A stretch of 64,000 nt of DNA from the NCBI GenBank assembly GCA_028023455.1, contig JAQFVV010012416.1, forward strand, positions 9,117,967 to 9,181,966. The letters are read 5' to 3'. Shown in pieces: positions 22,897 to 35,369 of the stretch (positions within the stretch are counted from its first letter, which is position 1; each line of letters starts with the position of its first letter). The DNA comes from Epiperipatus broadwayi. Lineage: Eukaryota; Onychophora; Udeonychophora; Euonychophora; Peripatidae. A program made the translations under genes and the position numbers. Below the pieces are notes generated by a model. The model was not told the origin of the DNA. It was given only the letters and a program-made list of their open reading frames with translations, and searched no databases.

Positions 22897-23381
22897 CTGG
22901 CAAACAACAGAATAATGATAATCCTCTTAGTATAGTAAACAAAGAATAATGGAAGCAAAATAAGAAGTAAAGAATAATGGCAGAATCCCCTGAATGTAAT
23001 TTCCAGCACTATTTATATGGTTTGGAGCTGTCTTATCTGTAAAATTTGTATCCATCACTCATCTTTTCTTTTGAATCCTTTAATCTATGGTTATAGATAA
23101 CTCCAGAGAATTTGCTGTGGTCACTGCTTATTTGCCCAATCCCATATTTGCAAATTCTTATCTCTGAATGGGAATAATGGTCTTTTTAATTAAATCATGT
23201 CAAATATTTAACTCCTTAATTAATCTATTGATCTGTTTACAAGCATTTTAATTATTTTTTCCTAGCATGTCATTTCGACTTTTAATTATTGTTAAAAGAA
23301 AACACCTTTTGCTTTTAATGTATTTTTTAAACTAAATTTAGAATTAATTAGCTTTTACAACTTTTTTCTCATGTGTCATTA

Positions 23382-23463
23382 AGCATCAGCCGGGAAGCGA
23401 ACCCGCTAACCCGGGACAATTGCTTGTAAAGCAGCTGTCGCTGACCTCTTGACCACCAATGCT
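23382..23463 (-). tRNA. tRNA-Val(UAC)-like sequence
   Basis: On the minus strand a cloverleaf-like order is visible: acceptor AGCATTG pairs with TGATGCT (with two G-T pairs), and A box TGGTCAAGAGG is present. The anticodon loop within CTGCTTTACAAGCA puts TAC at the anticodon. The T arm GCGGGTTCGCTTCCCGG has B box GGTTCGCTTCC, one mismatch from consensus. The TGCTTTACA core is like tRNA-Val. The extra bases before the T arm and the mismatches suggest a pseudogene or the head of a tRNA-derived SINE. It lies just upstream of the Penelope-like element. Confidence 0.5.
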
Positions 23464-23529
23464 TGACTGTTTTTACAACTTTTTAGAAAATATTTTATTT
23501 AACTTGATTTAACAAAATAACTTTATAAT

Positions 23530-24290
23530 GTGTTGGTTAAGCAAGGTTCTTTATCAAAAAATAAAATTAAAGTCATTAAAGATTTGCTTTTATTATTGGA
23601 GGATTCTATGTATTTTACTTATAAAGATAATTTTTATAAAATTAAGGAAAGGTGGATAATAGGTTACATTATTTCACCTTTAGTTTGTTCAGTTTACATT
23701 AATTATTTGGAGGAGGAAATTATTATTAAAAAGAATTGTATATACAGTATTTAAAATTATTTGTTAGATATGGGGATGATTGTTTGTTTGTAGTTGAAAA
23801 TGATAAATTGAAGGAATTTGTAAATGAGTTTAATTGTTTTGATCCTTCTATAAGATATATGTTAGAGGGTAATTAGATTTTGTTAAGTTAAAATTTTTAG
23901 ATCTTTTGGTGATTAGAAATGTAAAGACTAATTGTTTTGTAGGCATTTTGTTAAAAGTAACGAATTAAGGTCTATAATTAAACCTGATAGCTATCAGTGT
24001 CATAAAGTAGCTGCTTTAAGAAATTAATGTTATAGGAATAAAAAATTAAATAATTCTAGTGGGATAGCTTTGTTTCAGAAAGAACAATTTTATAAAGAGT
24101 ATTTGAGTGTTGGTTATTCTGATATATTTGTTAAAAATATTTTATTTAATAGTAATGATTTGTAAGGATGTAAAGGATAAAGAAAAATATGATTTGATTT
24201 CTTTGCCATTTAAATTGTATGTAAGAATAGCAATTTGTTTGGAAATAAGAATATTGCTTAGAAAAGGGGTAAGAAAAGGGGTATTACTTT
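23530..24290 (+). pseudogene. Penelope-like RT, C-terminal half, decayed
   Basis: It reads ISPLVCSVYINYLEEEI near 23670, then after a stop in the next frame VRYGDDCLFVVEND near 23765. Then FLDLLVIRN appears near 23897 and a CHKVAAL segment near 24000. These correspond to the (G)SPLSP.LA.I....E and (R)Y.DD blocks of Penelope-type RT. The catalytic box here reads YGDD. The N-terminal half of RT is missing and at least three frame breaks are present, so it is inactive. Confidence 0.78.
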
Positions 24291-24669
24291 GAATATTTTA
24301 TTAAATAATACAAAGGAAATTTTTGATAGGAGGACTATTCTTGGTGTTGTGTATTTTATCCCTTGTTTTTGTAAGAAGGTTTACATAGGTCAGAGTAGTT
24401 TGAGCTTAAATGAAAGAATAAAGGTTTATAAAAGTAGGGCTAGAAATAAATATCTTAGTTCTGCTTTGTATGTCCATGAAAAAGATATAGGTCACACTAT
24501 TAATTTTGATGAAGCTACGTTTGTCTTCTTTGAGAGAAATGAAATGAAAAGAAGAATTAAAGAATCTTTATTATTGAAAATTTATTATTCTAAAGCAATT
24601 AACTTATTTAAGAATTCTTTTAATATTAAGGGTGGATGGGAAGTAAATGGATTTGTCGGTAATGTCTAA
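24289..24669 (+). CDS. Penelope-like GIY-YIG endonuclease domain, open but orphaned
   Basis: The open frame of 126 codons shows GVVYFIPC near residue 20 and KVYIGQSSLSLNERIKVYKS at residues 30-50. These are the two motifs of the GIY-YIG nuclease fold with the conserved Arg (NERI). An HEKDIGHTINFDEA block and a final Glu-containing helix (KRRIKESLLL) follow. In Penelope-like elements this domain nicks target DNA. Here it is separated from the RT by stops, so it probably survives as a pseudogene fragment. The N-terminus (NILLNNTKEIFDRR) is likely linker, and the apparent start is not meaningful. Confidence 0.8.
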   Translation: MNILLNNTKEIFDRRTILGVVYFIPCFCKKVYIGQSSLSLNERIKVYKSRARNKYLSSALYVHEKDIGHTINFDEATFVFFERNEMKRRIKESLLLKIYYSKAINLFKNSFNIKGGWEVNGFVGNV

Positions 24670-24859
24670 TATATATGGTGTAGTTTTTGTAGTTCTTTAC
24701 ACTTGTGAAGTCTGTTTGTAGCAGTGAAACCTTTGGTTGTGTTTTAATTTGGTTTTTCTTGGCTAGTTTGGTTGAATTTTGGATTTGGGATCATTTTAAT
24801 TACTATACCGTATACATTTATCTGTGTGTTTAAAATATATATTTAATTTTTATTTAATA

Positions 24860-26203
24860 AAACCTATTTAAAAACTTTAACTTAAAATGTCCTTGTGATT
24901 TTTTAATATTACCAATATAAAGTATATATATATGTGTGCATATATATAGCTTAAATATATAGAATACTGGAAGTAAAAAATTAAAATATATAATTGCAGC
25001 AACAGAAGAGCACTAAGAGGTAGTTCATATAATATGAAGACATTGGGAAAAATAATAACACTAAAATCATTTGAATAAAATACAGAACCAGAAGAAAATC
25101 GATCATGATTCTAAAGGCAACTTTCTTATTGGTGACAAAATTACGACCAATTTCAACGAAAGATCATGAAAAGCATTGCTTGCTAACTTCCATTTCTGTT
25201 AAAACAGAAATAGTGAAACTTAACTTGAATATAGGCTGTTTCTTATGTCAGAGAGAATAAGTTAATCTTGAAACATAATCAAATACGATTGTTTTGACTA
25301 TTATATTCAAACATTTGTACAATTAATTAAGAGGAACTAACAGCCTTACTAGAACAAGGCTACTATATCTTTTCCTAATAAATATTTATGGATAAAATTT
25401 ACATATATAAAGTTAAAATGACTACATTTAACTTGAAATAATCATTTCTCTTTCTTGTGAATGATACCAATCAAGTCAGAGATGGGGATAGTGTAGTGCT
25501 TTCAGATTTTTATTATTAGCTGCAATTAAAATTTAAAAAAGCAAACTAATAAAAATTCAGTCTCAGAATAATAATGACATTACTATTATGATATAAAAGG
25601 ATTTACAAAAGGCACTGTAATTCAGATTAAAACTTCTTAATGTCTTAAAATCAAAATGAGATCACGCTTATAAAAATATTTGCCACAGTAGTAGCCAAAA
25701 ATACTTATTAGTATTATCCTGTAACTAAAAGTTGCTAAAATCTAGAAAGTAACATTTTGTAAATCAAATCAAGAGAACGTTTCATTGCAGAACAGTCATA
25801 TAGAAGACAATGAAAATATCCTGTAAGAATAAGTACAAAATAATAAATAAATCAAAGGAATGAAAACGGGTGATTACTGAACAGTATAACATCTAATCAG
25901 GGAGGAATACTTAAAATATATATATATACAATTCCTACAACATCAACAACCAAACTTTAAGATTTTCATTAATTATTTTATATATCACCAAAAATCTTTC
26001 CATTTCTTCTTATACATTTACATACACATACAAATAGATACATTAATATATATAAAACCAATTGTGTAATTAATTACACTGCTTCTCTTTGTAATACTAT
26101 TATTACAAATATGACTATTTATTATCTTATTGTGAAAATAAGATATAAGATAATAGACATACAAGTTAGATCCTGAATTGTACTATGGTAATACAAAGCT
26201 CAC
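24860..26203. other. intron stretch, nothing firmly assigned
   Basis: A+T-rich, with TATA-type microsatellites near 24925 and 25920. There is a short hairpin TTTCTGTTAAAACAGAAA near 25192-25209 and an old repeat shared with about 19890-20000. The GC-rich island at 26204-26236 is listed separately. Confidence 0.45.
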
Positions 26204-26236
26204 AGATTCAGGTTTCAAAGGATCCACCTTCGCCAG
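26204..26236 (-). CDS. possible 33-nt MADD microexon
   Basis: A small GC-rich island in A+T-rich intron. On the minus strand it reads CCCAG | 33 nt | GTGAGC and encodes LAKVDPLKPES in phase 0, which fits between the phase-0 exons at 29743-29484 and 17610-17359. The donor is good. The acceptor lacks a pyrimidine tract (purine-rich upstream), which argues against constitutive use. I know of no counterpart in other species. It may be an alternatively spliced neuronal microexon or chance. Confidence 0.25.
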
Positions 26237-26739
26237 CTGGGCCCTTAAACATCTTTCTTATTAATATTCTTTACCTGTTTTACTTTAAATTGCAAACGTT
26301 AAAATACACGCAATAATTAAATATAAAATTCTTTATAATCAATAAGCAAGTATAATAATTATATTCTGTATAGGCAGAAATTATAATCAATTCTTTTTTT
26401 TTTTAAATATTACCATTAATACATATTCACTTATATAAGGTAGAATATAGAATTAAGAAATTCACAATTATTAGTGTGTTGCTTTTTACACATTTAATAA
26501 TGTATATATTCAAATATATAAAATCATTAAATATCACATGCCCAATAAAACATCATATGATCTTAGCTTACACATTACTATTCATTAGCAAATTCTTTTA
26601 TTCTCCATACTTGTTAGTCATGTGATGTCTTAATAGTTTGGTATCAATTCTGGTCAAAGAAAAAGAATACTTGAGATTATTAAAAAACTAAGGTCATCAT
26701 AATATATAAAAGCTGAACAAGTTTCAGATCTATATAATT

Positions 26740-28900
26740 AACGCAGGAAAGCTCGTGAAATTAAGTTTTTGAGCCATATCATTTCAAAAAATGGCACATC
26801 TGCCCCAGAAAAGGGTAAAGCTGTAGCAGAAACCCTGAGACCTAATAATGTTAAGCAATTACAGGCTTTTCTAGGTCACATAAATTATTCTGAAAATTTT
26901 TGGAAGGTATAGACCATGTAGTTAGACCTACCCTTATATAATCCACTTAAAAGGAACTGGAAGTAGATATATGAAACTGCATTTTTGCATTCTAAGTCAC
27001 TGCTAACTTCAAATAAATTACTAGTTCATTATAATAGCAAATTGGAAGTTACTCTTATGACTGATGTATCTGAATTCAGGGTTAGCAGTATTATGTCACC
27101 CTGCTCAGTCAGGTGAATGACTCATTGCCTATGCTTTGCACAACTTGTCCAAAGTAGAGAAAAATTAGTCACCTAGATAAGGAAATTCTTGCGATACTAT
27201 TTGGCATTCAAAAATTAGATTTACTATAATAACTGATCATAAAGCCCTGTTGGGAATTTTAGAAAACAAACAAGTTCCCGAAGATCTTAGCCTTCGCATG
27301 ATAAGATGGCTGAACATTCTGGCAGGTTATGACTATAAACTAGAATATAGGTTCCGGCACTCTATCACGTATGCTTGACCAGACTCAACCCTATTAAAAG
27401 AAAATGGAAATTAACTATATTGATGTGCTAAAGAGTCAAATACTTAATAGCAAAACAGTAGCTGCATGGACAAACAATGACTGTGGTTATCAATGGATTA
27501 GAAACCAAATTCGTATTGCTGGGTCGACTCATCGTCCAACTTTTCTACATCAAGTGCTATGGAATGTTCATGAGAAATTATCTATCTGCAAAGGCTTCAT
27601 TCTAATGGGTAATTGTGTGTTAATTCCAGAAAGGGGTAAAAATCAAATATTGAAGTTATTGCATGAAGGTCATCTGGGCATTGCCAGAGCAAAAACAATG
27701 GCCCATAGTTATGTCTGGTGGCCAAATATTAATGACGATATTGAAAATTATATTAAAAAATGTGGTAACTGTCAATCACATGCTTAAGCACTACCATCAA
27801 AGTTTGAAGCATGGCCAAAAGTAGAGAGGCTGTGGCAGCGCATCCACATTGATCACTGTGGCCCAATTGATGGACATTTATTCTTTATAGTGGTTGATGC
27901 ATATTCAGGGTGGGCCGAATATAAAAGTTAAAAATACTAGTTCTGATGAGACACTGGATAAATTACACAAAATTTTTTCATGCCATGGTTTTCCTGAAAC
28001 TTTAGTTTCAGATAACGGAACCGGCTTTGCATCAGAGAAGTTCAAAGAGGGTACGCAAGAATAGGGATGAAACATCTATTCATGTCACCTAACCACCTTC
28101 AATCTAATGGATTAGTCGAAAAAGCCGTTCAAAACCTAAAGTCATCCATTAACAAAACTGGAAAACAAGAATGAAGGACTTTTTACTGCCTGCTTTATCA
28201 GCATTTGACTCCTGCAACCAAATCAGTAAAATCATCTGCTGAAGTATATTTAGGTCAAAAGCTGCCTACAAAATTAACAAACATTATATCTACAGAGGAT
28301 CTTAATGAACAGATTGAGAATTGCATCTGATGAAAGAGCATGAGTAAAAAGAAAAGTAATCTGAATAAATTCTGGCCACAGGTTGTAGTTATATGTCACC
28401 TATCAAAGCAGGTGGTGACCATGCGTACTAGTGAGAAAAAGATATTACACAAACATGTCAATCAACTGCGTAAAAACGAAAATGTGAATGTAATATCCAA
28501 TTTATTCAAGAAAACTGATACCAACGATAAAGTACTAAATGATGATACTAAAGTGGAAACAGAATTTACCCACATTGATGAAGACTAACAAAGCATAGCA
28601 GATGAAAAAATAACAATAAATCCACCTCAACGAGTTAAAAGGGAAAGAAAAATTCTGAAGTACTTTCGCGACTTCATAGTAAGTCCAGAAGAAAAATAAA
28701 TTCTGAAATTTCTGAACTTGGAGGAAGTGTGTGTTATATCTTTGTATAAGTATATATATAAACAGATATGCTCATTAAGTTAAAATCTAGAATTTCAAAG
28801 ATTAGTAAAACTTAAAAAATAATAAATAGTAAAATGAGATCAGAAAAGATTATTTAATAATTATCAATAGAAAGCTTTTACTAAAGATATCCAAACTATG
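26740..28900 (+). mobile_element. 5'-truncated Ty3/gypsy element
   Basis: It begins inside the RT thumb (ABOUT 26758: IKFLSHIISKNGTSAPEKGK) and continues through RNase H and integrase to the pol C-terminus. A polypurine tract and GAGGAAG sit at 28714-28727, followed by TG..., the likely start of its 3' LTR. The far LTR end was not found. It is related to, but clearly different from, the gypsy at 9843: the integrase zinc domain is similar in wording and the LTR is different. No 5' LTR, gag or protease is present. Confidence 0.85.
26758..28700 (+). pseudogene. gypsy RT-thumb/RNase H/integrase remnant
   Basis: A thumb block (RPNNVKQLQAFLGHINYS) is followed by RNase H words (TDHKALLGILENKQVPEDLS near 27233). 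An open integrase N-terminus at 27404-27787 has a complete HHCC set (LLHEGHLGIARAKTMAHSYV, KKCGNCQS). In broken frames there is a first-Asp block (FFIVVDAYSGWAE, about 27885), a second (SDNGTGFASEK, about 28012) and a third (SNGLVEKAVQ, about 28105). The three catalytic acids are thus still encoded. The pol C-terminus is visible at 28340-28588. Multiple stops separate these parts, so it is inactive. Confidence 0.85.
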
Positions 28901-29483
28901 ATAGTTTGATAAAGACCCATTATCTGACTGAAGAAAGTTTGAAAATAATTTATGTCAACATTAAATTTAAACTATGTAAATTACGGCTGAATTAAAAACT
29001 CATGTAGGCAAAGCATACTCTGGCATTACTTTGTTACTTTTATAAACACACAAACAATAAATATTATTTTAAAAATTTAACTTCATCGGCAATGAAACTA
29101 GATTTTTACTTATACATATAACGATGTAGATTACATAACATTTATATAAAAACAATAATGCATTTCATTTCTCGACTCTAGATATATCTATTGTAAGCAT
29201 GAATAATCAATAGACTCCAGATGATAGTACCGACCAGATCTTCAGATTACTTTCTGGTGGCTATTAGTTCTTTATCAACACACAATACTGGATTATAATA
29301 TCTACCCAGTACCCATCTTTACTTCTTTCACACTGTTCAAGCTAATGAGCTGAATGTAATCGTGGAGTGGATTACTGATAGTAATGCAAACATTAAATGT
29401 AAGTTAGGACAGTGATATATTTTTTTGGTAGTTAAAAACTTACTATTTATTTAGTGATGCTTAATGATTACAAAAACAATAAC
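28901..29483. other. intron, possible LTR remainder
   Basis: A+T-rich sequence between the truncated gypsy and the MADD exon. Part of it may be the gypsy's 3' LTR, but there is no second copy to delimit it. Nothing else was recognised. Confidence 0.4.
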
Positions 29484-29743
29484 CTGTGACTCAGCTCTGA
29501 AGGCCAGGTTGTGGAACATTGGTGTACCCGCCTGCTCCGCGGCCTTGGCCAGATCAGCCTCAGGGTCGTGGACGAAGGAGGGACTGGACAGCGAGGAGTG
29601 GGATGAACTTGTAGATAAAGAACCAGGAATGGAAAAAGCAGAATCACTACTTGTCATACGTGTGGGGATTTGTAAAGTGCTAGGCGGCTGGTAGACAGAT
29701 GCGTGGTCCACACCTGTTAACGCCTGCTCTTCCACGTATAGAT
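29484..29743 (-). CDS. MADD: MADD exon, serine/proline-rich linker
   Basis: 260 nt with acceptor CATTTTAG and donor CAG|GTTATT. It is read after two carry-over bases and encodes 86 codons beginning LYVEEQALTGVDHASVYQ and ending AGTPMFHNLAFRAESQ. It continues the INGNTP block much as vertebrate MADD continues with a PLTHAALGDASEVEIDE-like segment. Rich in Ser, Thr and Pro, it has no recognisable fold. GC content is visibly higher than in the surrounding intron (CCTGCTCCGCGGCC region near 29530), as expected for a constrained exon. It ends in phase 0, so any phase-0 cassette downstream could follow it (see 26204-26236 and 22750-22896). Confidence 0.9.
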
Positions 29744-30279
29744 CTAAAATGTAATAAAAATCAATAGTACTTAATATAAATAATTGATTGAAATTGTTTT
29801 CAATATTAAAATTTATGCTATTTTAATAATATTTCAACATGATATAAATTTGACAACATTATAGACACTATTAAAAAGTGAATATTTGGAAAAGCATCAA
29901 CTTCTTACTTTGTTATAAAAAATGTTCCAAGTTAAGTAAGATATCTTCATAAAAAGCCATATTAATAATATACAACATTAACCACTAGCTAAAAAATTTA
30001 AGAAACAAGACATAAAAGAATCACTATTTTGACTATATAATATTGAGAAATGCAAATAATGAATCTTTTTTGAAATTTTTTTAATGTTTAGTTTACATCA
30101 CACACACACACAAAATTAATTCTAGTCAAATTTATTATTATGTAAATGGTTTGACATAAATACAAATCAAAAAAAATTCATATACAAGAATGGCAAATGA
30201 GATAATTAACTAGAATCATAAAAATAAGCCAAATAATAATAATTATCATCAAAGAATATTATTCCGATTCCTTCTTGAA

Positions 30280-31800
30280 GTCTTCTCATTCTTTCTTCTG
30301 TTCTTTAAAAAATATTTTAATAGCCATCCTCTTCTTTAAAATTAATTTTCTACTTCTTCTTCATTTCATTTCAATCCTTTCCAATATATCCAAAATTTCT
30401 TTACCTCTAATTGAAATACATGTCCAATAAATAGTCTTTCTCATTTCATTTCTTCAACAAATCTACATTTCTATTTTCTTTCAACTAATGTTTCCATTCT
30501 ATTTGAAATCCACATCTCTAAATTAACTAATAATTGCCTTCTTCCAATAATCTATTTCTGCTTCATCTAAAACTTTACTCCAAACAAAACATTTCCCATA
30601 TCAACAAAATCATTACACTTTTATTCTATCATAAATAAACAATATCAAGTTTTAACAAAAAAAGTTAATGGGTCATCGTTGAGATTCAGTGTTCACATAT
30701 GAAATTAAGATTTAAAGGAAGAGAGCACATAATTTGTAGCCTTCGTATATAAGATTAAGATTTAAATGATGTGAGCACATAATTTGTAATCAGTTAGTCA
30801 TAATTAGCTAGTTTCAGAAGGTAATTTTGGAACCCCAAGAATAAATGTTTATGATAACAGTAATAATATGATGCAATATGACACAATAATAAGCTGATGT
30901 GAAATAGCTTCTTAGATAAAAATAGAAGTTTCATTGTACAGATTATATGATCAGAGAATCTATTACTCAAATTAAAATAGTTTCTCCCTCTGAAATTGCT
31001 ACATATCACAATAAACTCTTTTCTTATTTCTTATTACTACATCATTCTTCTAGCACTGAATATCACCCCCTCCCTCTCTTATCCCATTGTCAATAAAATC
31101 TGTTTCATAAATTCCACTATCCTATCCTCATTCTTGTTATAAAGAGTTAAACAAAAACTACAATCTCTATTTTCATTCTCTTTGTCTTTAAGCTTTTCCC
31201 ATTTTCTATACAATTTACTTTAAACTCTTTTCAATACCTCACAATCCAAAAATAAATGTTCAATTCTCTCATTTGTACATAAACTACATCTATAGTCGAA
31301 TTTCTTATTCCTTTTGCCTTCTTTATCTAATATCTAAAGATCCTTTTCTTACAACAAATAATAGAAAGCTTCTCTTTGTTATTATCATATATCTTTTATT
31401 CTTCTCCTTTACTTTCATTGCAATTCTTCATACATATTACTTATAATAACTCCTCTCATAAACACTTTAAATGCAAAAAAAAATTTTATTAAAAAAAAAA
31501 GGTAAAGGAAATTGAGAAAGCTCTGATGAAAACTGCTGGACAGTCAAAACTGTCAGGAAAATAAAAAAAAAATTTGCATTGAAAATGTATATGAAAGAAG
31601 TTATTATAAGCAATATTATCATATATCCTTTCACATTTTATAAAATTTTTATTAATTATGTAATTCCAGACTATTTTCTTTGTTAATATTGATTTTCCAT
31701 AATTCATTTCTTTCACTAACCAAATTATCCAATCTCTTTTCCCACATTTCACAATTATATTTCTCAGTAATATATTCTTTATACATTTATTCCATTTTTT
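30280..31800 (-). pseudogene. LINE C-terminal region, decayed
   Basis: The minus strand is purine-rich and reads Lys/Glu-rich coding fragments. Around 31310-31220 it gives CSLCTNERIEHLFLDCEVLK, a C..C......H....C pattern typical of the C-terminal zinc knuckle of non-LTR retrotransposons. The same pattern recurs in the LINE copy at 34738. Around 31750-31650 it reads RDWIIWLVKEMNYGKSIL.KKIVWNYII. It is interrupted near 31490-31580 by a sequence with the CTGATGA...GAAACTG-like motif (see 31508-31560). Confidence 0.6.
31508..31560 (+). repeat. short conserved hairpin motif, copy 1
   Basis: AGCTCTGATGAAAACTGCTG followed by GACAGTCAAAACTGTCAGG. It is nearly the same as the motif at 60120-60160 (plus) and 59190-59228 (minus). 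ACTG...CAGT can pair as a small stem. All three are associated with retroelement fragments and are followed by A-rich AATAAA-like tails. Confidence 0.65.
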
Positions 31801-34737
31801 TTAATACACAAACATAGTAATAAATTATCTATTTATTAACTTTACATATTGTAAAACCTATTTTGCCCAAAGTGCTGAACAATTTCTTCACACCATCCAA
31901 TTAAAGACTAGTAAAAAAAATAAATTCAGAGCAATGAAGCGCCCTCTATTGAGTTATATAAGATATTAGACATCTTTTGAATTGACAACAAATAAGTTTG
32001 GGTCTACAAAGACCTCTTATTATATAAACCAATAGACGATCTGTTAAATACCTCAAAGGTATAAGATTTAATTTCTTACATACCAACAACATAATGTATA
32101 CCAATGCAACATTACTTGTTTCTTTCAGTTTACTATAGTATTATAAATAAGAATCTCAATTCCAACATTACCTATTATATAGCTTGAGCAATCAGGTATT
32201 ACAGATAATAATTCAATTTAATCACTATCTTCTACTGGTTTCTAAATTATACTTTTATCAAGAGAGAACATATGATTCAAAGTTAGAACCAACGCAGTTA
32301 TGCATCTAGAATCATTATTAACTCCTAAGGGGTTTTTGAATTTCAGATTATTAGACAGATAATAAAAAAAATAATAATTTAAAAATATATGCCAGATACA
32401 TAACTGTATTAGGTCCTGTTTGAATATCAAATTTTATTTGAGAAAAGACAAAAGCTAAAAACTAGTCTGACAGAATAGGAATTACAATGATTACAATCTG
32501 CTGCCTATTTATTTTCCAAAGCCTACACTAGATGGCATTAGAATAGTAAAGTGCTTTTATTTTTAACAGTATAATTAAATACTGCAGATAATTAATGTAG
32601 AATCCTAAGCATCTTGGGCATCATGTTTGTAATTTGCATCTCAGTCCTCATAACCTATTCATACCTACAGCTATTTTTACATTTAATATATTGTTTATAT
32701 TGTTAAGGATGTGAGATTTGGCGATACCTAAATACTTGTATTGTGAGCAGGTGATGAAAAAGAATTTTTACAGTAACGCAGATGATCCAACAATTTAACA
32801 GTATGTAGCAATGTGACTTATGTTTCTAATGATAATTAGAAAAACACCCATGTCGGTTAAAGATCCAATTTTCTTAATCAAAAAGATATATATATATAAA
32901 TATGGTATAATTGTGCACAACTCCTTCATAGAAGAACTGATAGAAAAATGGAGAGCCTTTGATTTATATTTCTTGACACTTGGAATGAATTATAAATGTC
33001 ATTCAGATAAAAAGTAAAAAATACTTTGGGTCAAGGCACTATGAAAATGAACAAGTTTTTTCCAAAGAATAAAAAGTTTATGTACAAAAAAAAACCCTCT
33101 GAACTGTAAACACACTGAGGAAACTATTTTGCTCAAAATAATTATATTTGTAGATTAGGATTACATAACTTAACAGAAGACTTCATTTTACATATCAAAA
33201 AAAAATGTATTTAAGAGACTTCATACAGAAAAAACAGTTAATGATACTATTATAATAACAAACTGCTACAAAAACTAACTCTCCCTTTAAAAAAAAAGAA
33301 AATAAATAAAGATGTTCATTAATTAAAGTATATCAATCAGATTTAAGCAATATATATTACAAAACATCACATCATTAATCAAATAGAACCAAACAATCCT
33401 TTAGGCCCATCATATCCTCTGCAGACTACAAATCAAAACATTTACTACATCAACCCAGCTGCACTCTGAAACTTGAGTACTAAATCCTCTTCTAACAAAG
33501 GCCAATTGTGGAGATTATATGAAAACATTATTAAATATAGAAACTTGTACTAGAATGAGAAATTCACTGTATTCTATTGTAGAATTATTTGTTGTTAACT
33601 TTAGATATTGAAAGTAAACACAGAAAATCAGATGAAACAATACAACGTGCAATTCTGATGTCTGAGAAAGATTCTCTTCCTGTTTAATCACATGTTTACT
33701 GTCAAGAATACAGTTCAACAATATTAATCCAAGAGATTAACTGCAAAAATCTTGATTGCAGACATTACAGAGTTTGAAGATTCCATTTGCTTCAATTAAG
33801 CTTTTAGCTACTAATTCTATAAAATTTGATCATGAAGATAATAAATGGTATATTAGTGATATCAAAAACTATCATGTCATGCATAATCAAAAATATTTCC
33901 CCCGGTGTGAAAATCACCTAACATATTGACTGACAAAAAGTCCTCTCTTCAAAAAGATCATATCCAGGTTTAATTATATCTGAAAAATACACTGGATAAA
34001 ACCTTGACTCAGTTCAGTGTAAATCAGAATCCATTTTAACATGATATCATTTGTTATAGTTATAATTAAAACTATATAATCTTCAGTCAATATATGGCAG
34101 AAATTAGAATACAGTGGAGAGTTACAATTCAGCATGGCATTGAAATAATTCAGAAAAAGTTTTCTGCTGAAGAAATTAAAAGGTAACATTGTAAAATATC
34201 CAATAAACAAAAATATGAACCAGTATTTGTATTTGTGGACATATCTATGGTACACAGATTGATTTGTATAGTCATTATAAAACTCCCATTTTTAAAGAGC
34301 CCCCCCCCCCCTTATCTATCTCCTTTCTTTTTTTCTCTTTTTTGGAGTTGAAATGGTCGTACTTGTTTACAAGGAACTGTTTATTATTATTATTTTCCAA
34401 AAGATATATTTATCAGAAATTTATAGCCTTTCTGAAAAATCACTAAACATAATCTAAAACAGAAGCTCAATGTTTCACAATAAACTTAACTTACACTGTC
34501 AATAGATCTATCAGAAAATAATTAATTTTGATACATCAAATCAGTCACACTGATAATTTACATTTAAAATCTAATGACCATTAATTACTCAAGCTTACAA
34601 TAGATGCCAGTGAAGTAAAATAAATTGGGCGAATTATTGCTCAGATCAATAACCAGTAAAAAATCAGTTCAATTATACATAATTCATTATATATTATGTT
34701 AGCAATATTTAATCACTTGATTAACATATTAAGCAGA
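31801..34737. other. intron stretch, nothing assigned
   Basis: About 2.9 kb of A+T-rich sequence. Short open frames (32242-32430, 32820-33017, 33515-33721, 33974-34255) show no domain. A run of ten or more C at about 34302 and simple T/C-rich sequence after it are local low complexity. Confidence 0.45.
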
Positions 34738-35369
34738 TGTGATGCTCTATGGCTTCTCCTTTAGTGAAGACAGGAATCTATCAGCCACAATACCTAGAAA
34801 AACTTGTTAGCCACCTTATTTTCCATGCCCCACGCTGTTTTTCCCATATTTATCTCTATTCTGCTCCATCCCATTTCCATAACATCATCTTTGTCTACTC
34901 TATGGCCTTTATATCTAGATCCCCCTTATCTTTTTCCAAACCCAGCAAAAAAATCAAGAACCCACTTTCTGTATAATCATTTTGTTTATATTTATTCTCC
35001 CCCAATTTCATTATTTGTACCCTTTCTGCTTGTAAACATTTACATTCAATTAGCAGCTGCCTAATATTTTCCATGCCTTCATTACATAATTAGCAGACTA
35101 AATCATCCACATTTCGTCAATGTTGTATATATTCCCTTGATGCTAACGATTCAGTTCGAGCCTTAAACAGTAGACCACTTTCTTTGCTATTATTGTATCA
35201 CATCCAATATTCTGTTTACTTCTGTATATATTTAAACTCTTTTTACTCTCCATACTAGTTCTCCATCTCTCCAACTTCCCATCTTTTTATTAATGCATCT
35301 ATTCTTCTATCCCATTCTTTGCCACTATAACACTCAACAATTCTCTTAACACAATCATCCCATCTTTTA

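Larger units (their letters stand above)
23500..24840 (+). mobile_element. Penelope-like element, 5'-truncated
   Basis: It holds an RT fragment followed by a GIY-YIG endonuclease, the hallmark architecture of Penelope-like retroelements. The RT part and the endonuclease are in separate frames broken by stops. The 3' segment after the ORF (CACTTGTGAAGTCTGTTTGT, then GCAGTGAAACC, 24699-24735) recurs after a second endonuclease fragment at 60470-60810, so it is part of the element. The left boundary is unclear. Confidence 0.8.

Noticed and set aside
29464-29694. 76-codon plus-strand ORF
   Set aside because: Antisense shadow of the MADD exon at 29484-29743, which has splice sites, phase agreement and family similarity.
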